Part shown: in pieces, positions 37,701 to 47,219 of the stretch
Position numbering within the stretch: position 1 is the stretch's first letter
Layout: every line of letters starts with the position of its first letter
NCBI GenBank assembly: GCA_964035545.1
Contig: OZ037767.1
Location: 22,199,628 to 22,263,627, forward strand
Length of the DNA stretch: 64,000 nt
Origin: Bugula neritina
Lineage: Eukaryota > Bryozoa > Gymnolaemata > Cheilostomatida > Bugulidae
Reading direction: 5' to 3'
Program-made: the position numbers and the translations under genes
Notes under the pieces: generated by a model
What the model saw: only the letters and a program-made list of their open reading frames with translations
Told to the model about the DNA's origin: nothing
Databases searched by the model: none

Positions 37701-40700
37701 TTTACCATTTACTGTGATTTCCGTAGGTTCTTCCACTTTAGATGAGATTCCTGGATCTGTGACCACAGTCTTATTCTGAGTAGTAGCTATTGCAGCCGCA
37801 GCATGCACTGACCTTCCACCATACTTTCTGCAGTCTGAAGTATTGTGGTTGTTCATCTTGCAATGTGAACAGTACTTCTTCCCTTGCCGTGGGCAGTTAC
37901 GAGCAATGTGTGACTTATCTTTGCAGATGAAGCATGCCCCATCGCTTTTACTTCCTTGTTCAGCATTCATGCTACCGGCAGGTGTGTTTTCCATCCTTTT
38001 TGTATTAGTTTTCTTTGTCTTTGCTAGTTTCCTTCCACGAGCGTGCAAGAACAGCGACGCTGCATCACACATATCCTCACTGCTGTTGTAGGAACTTTGC
38101 TTTAAATGCACAGCTAGGTCGTCTGGGCATGACGATATAAATTGTTCAGTCGCCACTAGTTTGGCTATGTCCATGCCCCCTGAAAGCTCCACCCACTTGT
38201 GCACATAACTTTCTATCCTAGTGAACAGTTGGGCAGGAGTTTCATCCTCGTAAGCTTCTGCCTCTCTGAGCTTTTTTCTGTAGCCCTCTTGAGTCAAGTT
38301 AAAGCGCTCCAACAAGGCTTCTTTGACTTTTTTATAATCTCTACGATCGGTAGGTGACAACCGGATGTAAGCTTCTGTTGCTGTACCCCTTAGGTACTGA
38401 CTGAGATGGTAGGGCCAATCTCCCTTGTCCCAGTTACATCCTTCGGCAACCCACTCGAACCGCTCTAAATAGCTATCCATTTCATCCACCTTCTCATCAA
38501 AGAATGGTATTTTTGGTTTTGGTTTGTTAGCTATTTCTAACCTGGTGCTCTCATGTCTTGAGTGCTCCAAACTTGTGTTAGCTTTCAGCTTTTCCATATC
38601 TAATTCATGTTGTTGTCTTCTCTCTTCTGCCTCCTGGTCAGCTTTAACCTTGAGTGCCATTGCCTCCTGATCAGCTTTTATCTTCATCTCCATTAGGGCT
38701 TTCTCATTTTCTTGCCTGATCTTTTCTGCCTCACGCTCTAATCTACGCTCCTCTCGGTCCTTTTCTTTTTCCTCTCGGTCCTTTTCTTTTTCCTCTTGTG
38801 CAGCAACAATGGGTAGGTTCTTTTCAACAAAAGCTATGAGCTTGTCATCCACCAGTCCAAGATCTTTACCCATCTGTGTCATTCTCTCCAACAACGCCAT
38901 AATGTCTCAACAACTGTTAATTAATCCTGTGTATACTCACGTTGTAACTGATAACTTCCCTGTGTGCGACTGAGACTTCCCGGAGCAGCCCCCAATTGTC
39001 ACAAAACTGTGGGTAGCAGTGTGACGAGTTCGAAAAGTCTGGTAGTCAGAAGTGTATAGACAAGTAGCATACAGCTTGCTAATCCAGTTGTGAGTAAATA
39101 GAGTTGTGGATATAAGTAGACTTTATTCCTTTAGTAAGATATGCACAGATGAATTAATAAAAATGAACTCCGAGAATGAACTTATAAAAAGGAACTGATT
39201 TGTAAACACAACTGCCTCAGTATTTATAGTAAACAAAACACTCTAGGACATTCTCAAGCATTCCAGTATAGAAGATTCTAGTAGAAAACATTCCTCACAT
39301 GCCAATACTATTTATAGAAAATCAAAACAAAACAAAACATTGGAATTTCCATGGTTATTTCGCAATTATTGCACAACACCTTGTTTACATTGCTGGGCAG
39401 TAGTTAACATGACTAATGAAAACAATAACAATGAACAATGACCCATCTCTTTGATCAGTCTAGAATATTTATGAACATTCGTGTATAATCATTAGGAAAA
39501 ACCCGGTAAGTCTATAGGTATATGTCCACTCAGAATTTGTGACATACTTATACACAATCACTGTACATCCTGTGCAAGTGTTTATAATCATGCAGCACAG
39601 TTTGAGCTTGTGGTTTGAGTTTGATATAAAATTATATAGGATTCTAGTCAAGAGCATCACAAAGTGGACCTACACTATTGATTAAAACTTTTTAAAAATG
39701 TTGTTTACAAATTCAAACTTGAGCTTCAAATAATAAACATTATGGTCACTAGTATTTCTGTACTATTGTGTAATTTGGTTTAAGAACTTCAATCAAATTG
39801 AGCGTAGCAATGTTGTGTTACTACTTAAACTCTTACAGACCTGTGCTCATGCCAAAACCCGGCTCATCGAAGCTGTAATCTTGAATCTCATTATACCACC
39901 ACTCTACACCTAAAGAGTACAGAAATACAATATGAGATTAAAGATGGCATACGGGATCAAGCTGAGAACAAAACATGCACTGATAGTTATTTTAGTCATG
40001 GTGATGATCTTTTTGTTTGTAATGAAAAAGTTAGGATGTCTGGTTGCAATTGTAGTGAGATGATATCTTATATTTTAAAATTATATATGTACAGAGTTAT
40101 AATAAAACTTTACCTCGTTCTCTTTCTCCATTGTTTACCCCCATGCCATGCTCACTATACAAATTTTCTCCAGCATTCTCTCTTTCTTCTAAGGTTGTAT
40201 GCTTCATTTGGTCTATGCTTGCAAGGTGTTGGGCATATTTTGTTGCCATGTTGCAAAGCTTTGGTGACAGGGAAAGAGGTGGAGAACCATGCGAGGTCCT
40301 CAATTCATTGTGTTTTTCCAAGCTTTGTAGTTGCTGCTTGGTCCATTTTGTGCCTCCTTCATATGGCTCAGGTTCTGAGGGTAGTTTCTGTTCAGGCACA
40401 TCTGGAATTTGTCTATCATCAATATCAGCATCTTGTTCTGTTTCTTTTGATTTGCCACTGTCTTGTGCTACTTCAGCTTTTTTCTCATCCTCTGCTTTTT
40501 CCCTTTCAAGCCTTTCTTGTTCTGCTCTTTCTCTTTCAATCCTTTCTTGTTCTGCTCTTTCTCTCTCAATTCTTTCTTGCTCTGCTCTTTCTCTTTCAAT
40601 TCTTTCTTGCTCTGCTCTTTCTCTTTCAATTCTTTCTTGCTCTGCTTTTTCTCTTTCAATCTGCTCCTGTTCTGCTCTTTCTCTCTCAATTCTTTCTTGT

Positions 40701-42510
40701 TCTGCTCTTTCTCTCTCAATTCTTTCTTGTTCTGCCTTTTCCCTCTCAATCCTTTCTTGCTCTGCTCTTTCTCTCTCAATCCTTTCTTGCTCTGCTCTTT
40801 CTCTCTCAATCCTTTCTTGTTCTTCTCTTTCTCTTTCAATCCGTTCTTGCTCTGCTCTTTCCCTCTCAATCCGTTCTTGTTCTGCCTTTTCTTTTAAAGC
40901 TCTCTCTAGAGCAGCTTTCTCTTCTGCAACTCTTTTTATCTCCGCCTGAAAATGTAATGAGATATTCACAAGCAATTTTTTCAATAACCATTGAAAAGTA
41001 AAGCATCAATGACAGTTATTAAAGTATATATATCAAGTATTACATTTTATTACAATGATGATAGTATAAAAAATTGCAATACCTCATCAATGAAGTCGTC
41101 ACAACTTTCTCTATCACAATAGGATTCATGTTTTCCACCAATAATGCCACCATTGTTGACTACAAAATAAGTATAACACTTGATAACGTAGTAATTTGAC
41201 CAAATGCAACAACAAAATATAATTTTTCTTCAGCATGCAGGTAGTTTTTACTTTGTAGAGCCATATATGCAAAATACAAAACTATATATACTTCCGTCTA
41301 GCAGAGTATTTCAAACAATTAGCGCTGTTTGAAATTGTTAGTCCAATTATTAGCCTTTAGGCATTTCCAACTCTCACTGAATGTAAATTTTGTTTCAAAA
41401 GTAGTTGAACCAAAACAGATAAAAATGTTCTTCAAAGAATCATATAAATCGAAGATCATCCAGGTACAAAGATGTAAAATGTTAAATCATAGGCCACACT
41501 ACATGCTACAATATTTAATCAAAACAGCTTTTTAAATATTCTACACAGCTAGCACTATTACCAGATTAATTTAATGATGAATATTCCATTCTACAAGACT
41601 TGGGAACAATTTTTAGCAGTTTGAACTCATGAAATATTTAAATGTAAGTATGTGGTGTAAATGTGATCTCTTGTGCTAACTATGTAACTTAGTACTTCCT
41701 TAATAAGCTCAAGTATTATCCAACTATTCTAATTTGAGTCATTATGATAAAAATACACATTAGAATTGTCTAGTAGGTGTAAGTTTAGTTGGATGTTTTC
41801 TGCAGTTACCTGTTCATACATAACCTATAATCACATATTAAATGTGAGAGAACTCTTTTCTTGGGAGAGAAGAAGACCATAGCGCCAGTGGATGGATATG
41901 CCACAAGATCAGATATGAAAGTGGGAACATTGAATAGCAAGGACACAAGTAACAGAGTTGGATGGAAATAACTAATTGAGTTGGCTATGCAGAACCCGTT
42001 AAAATGGTTGCGGTGAGAAATAGTGGAAAGTAGTGAGAAACTATTTACATGTATTTGTTTTTACATTTTTGCTGCAGCTGAGATTTCATTGGTGCAATGT
42101 GAAAGTAACATGCTGATATATAAACTTAATAAATGTAGACAAAATTACTATGTTACCAATAATTAGCACTCTTGAGTTGTCATTTAAGCAAAATGCTGAT
42201 GAAGTAACTTGTAAAAACTAAAACCAGTTTGGTAGGTCTTGTAAGTAAATTGACAATTGACAATATATATTTATGAGAAGCTTTGAATTTCTGGGCTAAC
42301 CTGGAAAAAGCTCTAACTAATTAGTAATTGATAGACCTAAATCTTCCACCATTTGCAAATAAAACCTTTTACCCTTAATGTAACACAATGTGCAGCATAT
42401 TATACAGTATTTGACTTACTGAGCAGCAATGTTTGGTTGTCAATCTCTGGAAAGGTTCCGCTCTGGAGAAATGAGACACAGATGATAGCTAGTGCAGCCA
42501 GCGGAAACAT
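34720..42510 (-). CDS. Secreted CAP-superfamily protein with Glu/Arg tandem-repeat region
   Basis: Five exons: 42420-42510, 41083-41159, 40114-40945, 39841-39909, 34720-34871. The total is 1221 nt, giving 406 aa, and all joins are in phase. Residues 1 to ~20 are a signal peptide (MFPLAALAIICVSFLQSGTF). Residues 32-56 hold a Cys pair (YCDRESCDDF). About 73-225 are 10-residue repeats of EQERIERERA. An acidic linker leads to a CAP domain at about 256-400, with the signatures HNELR, AGENLYSE, WWYNEIQDYSF, GHFTQVLWKE and YVVANYWPAGN. CAP proteins (GAPR-1, SCP/TAPS) are small, often secreted proteins with sterol, lipid or other binding roles; a specific function cannot be read here. The AATAAA overlapping the stop codon could serve as poly(A) signal. 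The 5-kb last intron carries a complete LTR retrotransposon in the same orientation as the gene. Confidence 0.9.
35165..35712 (-). repeat. 3' LTR
   Basis: 548 bp, TG...CA bounded, almost identical to 38997-39544. It is downstream in the element's orientation. Confidence 0.95.
35713..35725 (-). promoter_or_regulatory. Polypurine tract
   Basis: On the minus strand AGAATGGGGGGT directly precedes the 3' LTR, the expected place for plus-strand priming. Confidence 0.7.
35759..35910 (-). pseudogene. RNase H C-terminal remnant
   Basis: In a different frame from integrase, minus-strand codons read NSRVMRWAMYLQ and GKDDVGADYLSRI. This is the typical end of Ty3/Gypsy RNase H (pattern N-R-RW...LQ...GKxN-x-ADxLSR). 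It lies downstream of integrase, so the parental element probably had RT-RNase H after integrase, and all but this tail has been deleted. Confidence 0.8.
35772..38900 (-). CDS. Gag-protease-integrase polyprotein lacking reverse transcriptase
   Basis: One 1042-aa frame. Residues 35-120 form a charged coiled coil, and about 125-290 are retrotransposon Gag. Two CCHC knuckles lie at 323-336 (CFICKDKSHIARNC) and 344-357 (CSHCKMNNHNTSDC). A retropepsin-like region has DTG at 436-438. The sequence then passes through a VTTRAQ linker straight to integrase: HHCC finger about 623-663, DD35E residues D693, D753 and E789, and a WQGPF (GPY/F-type) module at 928-932. A normal Gypsy element would have ~500 residues of RT and RNase H between protease and integrase. 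The last ~50 residues run out of frame across an RNase H tail. The frame is otherwise intact, so Gag, protease and integrase could be made. Confidence 0.95.
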   Translation of the reverse strand: MALLERMTQMGKDLGLVDDKLIAFVEKNLPIVAAQEEKEKDREEKEKDREERRLEREAEKIRQENEKALMEMKIKADQEAMALKVKADQEAEERRQQHELDMEKLKANTSLEHSRHESTRLEIANKPKPKIPFFDEKVDEMDSYLERFEWVAEGCNWDKGDWPYHLSQYLRGTATEAYIRLSPTDRRDYKKVKEALLERFNLTQEGYRKKLREAEAYEDETPAQLFTRIESYVHKWVELSGGMDIAKLVATEQFISSCPDDLAVHLKQSSYNSSEDMCDAASLFLHARGRKLAKTKKTNTKRMENTPAGSMNAEQGSKSDGACFICKDKSHIARNCPRQGKKYCSHCKMNNHNTSDCRKYGGRSVHAAAAIATTQNKTVVTDPGISSKVEEPTEITVNGKKFVNAAVCKNGPKFKDGGTAIFDAEVNGQRATVMRDTGCGCIVVNAKYVQPQHLTGESVYLNMADASVREAQWALISVRSPFYNGVVKAAVMDKTICDLLIGNVDGARSADQPLENWKDCAVTTRAQAVKEKSGDKPLKIDSNTNPLSIGKDEIARLQRDDPTLERFFDAKEVKEKKGCTTRFVVRNKILYREYTDSKSVSVKPVKQLMVPSSLRKEVLQKAHDCIMSGHLGVKKTTDRVLSNFFWPGLNGDVVRFCQSCDICQKTVKKGSVMKVPVQETPLIDTPFKRCAIDLVGPINPPSEKGHRYILTLVDYATRYPEATPLKNIDSATVAEALLDIYSRVGIPEEVISDQGTQFISDYMKEFTRLLDMRQLPTSPYHAMANGLVEKFNGTLKNMLKKLCAKEPRQWHRFINAALFAYREVPQESTGFAPFELLYGRTVRGPMYILRQLWTKEDTADEVKTCYQHVFELRERLDDMMEIALASLKDSQKRYKHYFDKKAKQRDFRPGDKVLILLPTNGNKLLMHWQGPFNIEEKVRLNDYIINIRGKRRTYHANMLKKYFERETPTDSMTVGAVMTLDAAGAGIIDHNKEREECQDDLLDLYSKKQQSDEMGYVFTELQNQGGVNQRKGRCWSRLSKSN
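38978..38994 (-). promoter_or_regulatory. Primer-binding site, tRNA-Pro-like
   Basis: TGGGGGCTGCTCCGGGA starts two bases inside the 5' LTR. From memory it differs at two positions from the classic tRNA-Pro primer site (TGGGGGCTCGTCCGGGA), so a tRNA-Pro primer is likely. Confidence 0.65.
38997..39544 (-). repeat. 5' LTR
   Basis: 548 bp. It adjoins the primer-binding site and should contain the element's promoter. Confidence 0.95.
40465..40905 (-). repeat. Coding tandem repeat, 30-bp unit (EQERIERERA)
   Basis: About fourteen 30-bp units inside exon 3 of the CAP gene, with single-residue variants (REEQ, REKA, EQEQ). The unit differs in length and wording from the KERLE repeat of the paralogue. 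Confidence 0.9.
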
Positions 42511-44507
42511 TTTGTACAGATTACGACTAACCCGGCCGCTCTCTTACTGCAGTTTATAATGGTAACACCTTGCAAGCACCTTGCAACGTGTCCCACTTCA
42601 ACCAACTGACATGATTAATAATAGGCGAGGTGCATCATGATGTGACAGGAATTAATGGCATGCATGTTGGCTTATAATAGTATTAGCAACCCAAAAGTGA
42701 CTCGAAATGATAGATTGATGAAGCAAAATATTACAATCAGTACTACTTATAGGTTAAGTAGTAATTACAATGGCTATACCATAATATACATGAGCACTAT
42801 AGTTAGCGTGGTAACTAAAATTTAAAACAAAAGCAAAACTGCATCATCAAATCTCATCTGGTAAACATTAGAGTATATACCATTATTACTAGGACAGTAC
42901 GATTGAATTAACCTACACCTGTTTCGACAAAAACAATTCAACATCAGAATTCGCAGTTGTGTTGTAAAAAAAGATATGTAAGTTTTACGTAAACTTATAG
43001 CATATGACCACTATGAAAAGTAATACTAACAATGTTTCTACAATTATAATGTAGTTGAATTAGAGGTCTTGGGCATAAAAAGTCAATTAATAAGCCATGG
43101 AATATAAAACATATGCTATAGCTTGTGTCTTGTACTATATAATGCCAGATTTCACGCAATCAGACACAAAGTATGTGCCGAACTTCTTCAGAACTGGTTG
43201 ATGTAGGTAAAATAAAGTGTAGACAGTCATAGTACATATTAATACCTATAACACATGTATACTTTTGCATGTTGTGTAATAAAGTACTTGCTAATGAAGT
43301 CATCCTTTTCACCAACATAAGGTTATCTCAGCAATACCTGCAACTATTTCCAAGCCTTAAAGGACCAAGGGAGACACAAGGGTAGATTGGACTTTTGGAG
43401 TGCTAAGAAAAAAGGCAACAGAATATTGGGAATGATAGGAAAGATGCAAAACAGATTCAAGGTGAATGCGGTATGAAATGAGAGGGCAACCCAATCACAT
43501 AAACTAACAAGTGCAGCAGATATGAAAACCTGGAATGAGTTATAAAACTGTCAGGTATGGAAATAACAGAGTGAGAACAAGTAGTATAAAAACAGGACTG
43601 TCTAGAATGGAAGAGCTAGGGCTTATGTTTGGTAGGAAAGATGATCGGGTGAGAAAACATTATTAAGTTGATGGCTAACAAACAGTAAAATTAAGAAGGT
43701 GAAAGAAGCTTTGTAAAAGGAATTAACGTATGGCAACAATCAGACAGAGAAGAAGAGTTAAGAGTTGAAAAGTTGCAGCTCAAATCTACTCACCAAAAGT
43801 TGTAGAAAATATGAACCCTGAAGTTTATTAGGCATATTTTATTTTATTATATACAAGTAAAAAAGTTGGTATAAAATCACTACAAAACATAAAACTTTTA
43901 CTGCCTTCTTTTGTAATAAACTTAAAATTTTGGTAGCGATTTCGGATTTTCTTTCAAATTTGTGATTTTCAAACACAGAACAATTTAAAAAACTGAGTAC
44001 TTAATAATATCAAAGCACCAGAATATATTATTAACAGTAATGCTGACAAGAATGGAACTTAAGTAAATGTAATTAAAGTAGATTAAACGCTGCAAAAATT
44101 GAAAGATGGTGATAACAAAATGAAATGTAGGTAATTGGTCTAAAGCAGCTAGAAAATAAAATTTCACAACTTTTTACTAGCACAATTCAACACTTTAAAT
44201 GACATAAAATTATATTAAATTAAAAGAATGACAAAGTTAGATTAATTTTAAAACATCCTCTCTGATTGGTTATTAAAATGACACATGAGCCAATAAACAC
44301 TATGGTAAAGGTGACAGGCATAGCAAGGACTAAGTCAGCAATTGGACTATATATTATGCTAATAATACACAATTTTGAATTGTAAACACATGAATGAATC
44401 GATTAAATACATTTAACATTACATTTCAAAGTAGTAATTGTGCATAAAGTTATGAGGAAGAACAATCTAAAACTGTTTCAACACGTTTTTTTAGAAAACT
44501 TGTAAAG
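42511..44507. other. Intergenic region between SLC35F6 3' end and CAP gene 5' end
   Basis: No convincing exon. About 43370-43720 is purine-rich and may be an eroded transposon fragment, but no intact motif can be read. A TTATAAAC box lies about 40 bp upstream of the CAP gene start codon (minus strand) and could be its TATA element. Confidence 0.4.
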
Positions 44508-47156
44508 TTAACTGAGTAGAGGTTCTGCTTCACCATCGTCATAGCTTCTACCTCTGCATCGAGCTACAAGAAAAATATACAGCCATAGAAAATTTAATAA
44601 TAATTATTATCATGAAATAAAAAGAAAAATACAAATTCTATATGAAAGAAAATATGCTGCCCCTTGTTTGATGGAAAAGACAAACCCTCTGTATCATATA
44701 GTGGAGAAATCATACACAAAAAAGTTTGCCAAAAATGACACATAGACAAAACATTTTTAGAGCAATAAATAAGGAATCTGGAAATTTCAAAGAGTTGTCT
44801 CACCCTGTATACTTGGAATTGTACATATATGTTTAGCATTTAGATGCCTTGGATTTCATTTTCAAAAATACCCCTGAGAATTAGTTTTAATGAATATTCT
44901 AGTCCATTAATCAATTTTAGTAAAACTCTCCAACGAAAATCTCCAGAACTAAATCTCAATCATATATTTACCTTATCAACCCAGTTAGTGCAACTACTAA
45001 GTACACTTACCTACGAGCTTTTTAAAGGGCTTTGTAAGCAGTCCATTGTATATAGCTGTGCCAAGACCCAAAAGAATGAACCCTAAAGAGAGAAGACAAG
45101 TAAAAGTATTTCACTAGAGAACGGAATAAAATTGAGAGGACACAACTCTTCTTTTGAGCGTAACATCAATACGAGGAATTGGATAAAATAATTATTACAT
45201 GTCGGTATTGTTAAGTGAAACATCTCATTATTTTCATTAACCAAAACTAAAGAGAAGAAATATACCTGGAATTTGTACAGCGTTGAATGGATCCCATACA
45301 ATAACAGAGACCACCCACACAACTATAGTTCTTAGACTATCTAACACCATGCGGGTGGTGGCACTCAGCTCCCTTGTTACGCTAATACCAGAGAAATTGA
45401 AGAAAGCTATACTGATCACATTACCTACAAGGTAAAAGGAACTGTAAAACCAGCAGTTATTACCCAACTTAAAGATGGATACTGGGTTTTGTTGCACTTA
45501 TGTGACTCCTGCACAAAAAACTACACAAGTTTGCTTGAGTAAACCCTAAATGCTGCTAAAACAACAGAAAACGTTTTACTTCATGAATCACATAAACTAT
45601 AAGAATATGACCTAAAAAGCATTCGCTTTTAACATTTTTTTAATCTTGACTATAATGGAACATACCAACTTGTGCCACTATAATCTGCCAGTTGCTCCCC
45701 ATCTGGTAGAATGCGTCTATGGCATTCTCTAGTCGGTAGTAGGGGTCTGCTGTGATGAAGCTGCCACCCTTTCCCACCTTGATGTAGTACATTGGTATCA
45801 GCAGCAAACTCAGCGTTCCGAAACCAAAGATACCTGCAAGACACTAATAGAGTCAGCACTAATAATACATTCCTATATGCGCATCAGCTATTCACAGTAT
45901 ATTAACCATACATAGTATATTAACTACACACAGTATATTAACTATACACAGTATATTAATTACACACAGTATATTAACTATACACATTATATTAACTATA
46001 CACAGTATATTAACTACACACAGTATATTAACTACACACAGTATATTACCTACACACAGTATATTAACTATACACAGTATATTAACTATACACAGTATAT
46101 TAACTACACACAGTATATTACCTACACACAGTATATTACCTACACACAGTATATTAACTATACACAGTATATTACCTACACACAGTATATTAACTATACA
46201 CAGTATATTAACTATACACAGTATATTAACTACACACAGTATATTAACTACACACAGTATATTACCTACACACAGTATATTACCTACACACAGTATATTA
46301 ACTATACACAGTATATTACCTACACACAGTATATTAACTACAGACAGTATATTAACTATACACAGTATATTAACTATACACAGTATATTAACTATACACA
46401 GTATATTACCTACACACAGTATATTAACTACACACAGTATGTTACCTATACACAGTATATTACCTATACACAGTATATTAACTATACACAGTATATTAAT
46501 TACACACAGTATATTAACTACACACAGTATATTAACTATACACAGTATATTAATTACACACAGTATATTAACTACACACAGTATATTACCTACACACAGT
46601 ATATTAACTACACACAGTATATTAACTATACACAGTATATTACCTACACACAGTATATTAACTACACACAGTATGTTACCTATACACAGTATATTACCTA
46701 CACAGTATACTAACTATACACAGTATACTGACTATACACAGTATATTACCTACACACAGTATATTAACTATACACAGTATATTAACTACACACAGTATAT
46801 TAACTATACACAGTATATTAACTACACACAGTATATTAACTATACACAGTATACTGACTATACACAGTATATTACCTACACACAGTATATTAACTATACA
46901 CAGTATATTACCTACACACAGTATATTAACTATACACAGTATATTACCTACACACAGTATATTAACTATACACAGTATATTAACTATATATGCAGTTACC
47001 CTACCTTCCCAGCCCACAGCCTGGAGAGGAGCGACATTGTGGTGTGACACGAACTTCTCCTCGTAAACCATCTGACAGGCGGTGATAATTTGAGCCATGA
47101 CTATGAGCAGGTCACCAGTTATAATTAAGTTGGTATCTGAGTTCGTCTTCTACAGG

Positions 47157-47219
<63 letters not shown>

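Larger units (their letters stand above)
35165..39544 (-). mobile_element. Complete RT-less Ty3/Gypsy-type LTR retrotransposon
   Basis: Two 548-bp LTRs (TG...CA, with TGTCACAAA/TTTGTGACA ends) flank 3.28 kb of internal sequence. A 5-bp target duplication TACTT lies at 35160-35164 and 39545-39549. The element reads on the minus strand: 5' LTR 38997-39544, primer-binding site, one gag-protease-integrase frame, RNase H remnant, G-rich polypurine tract, 3' LTR 35165-35712. I see only two LTR mismatches (35541/39373 and 35696/39528), so the insertion is young. Reverse transcriptase is absent. It sits in the last intron of the CAP gene, in the same sense. Confidence 0.95.

Noticed and set aside
40036-41001. 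Plus-strand Leu/Phe/Ser-rich frames over the CAP gene repeat
   Set aside because: Antisense of the EQERIERERA exon, which continues into a real CAP domain on the minus strand.
43370-43720. Purine-rich block resembling a LINE fragment
   Set aside because: Reading frames are full of stops and no catalytic motif can be identified.
45893-46990. CRISPR-like array
   Set aside because: Direct 18-bp head-to-tail units without unique spacers, in a eukaryotic intron; a minisatellite.
46439-47098. Open frames on both strands (YTQYINYTQYIT and VNILCIVNILC repeats)
   Set aside because: Products of the 18-bp minisatellite, whose unit is a multiple of three; only the end of the minus frame covers true SLC35F6 exon 5.
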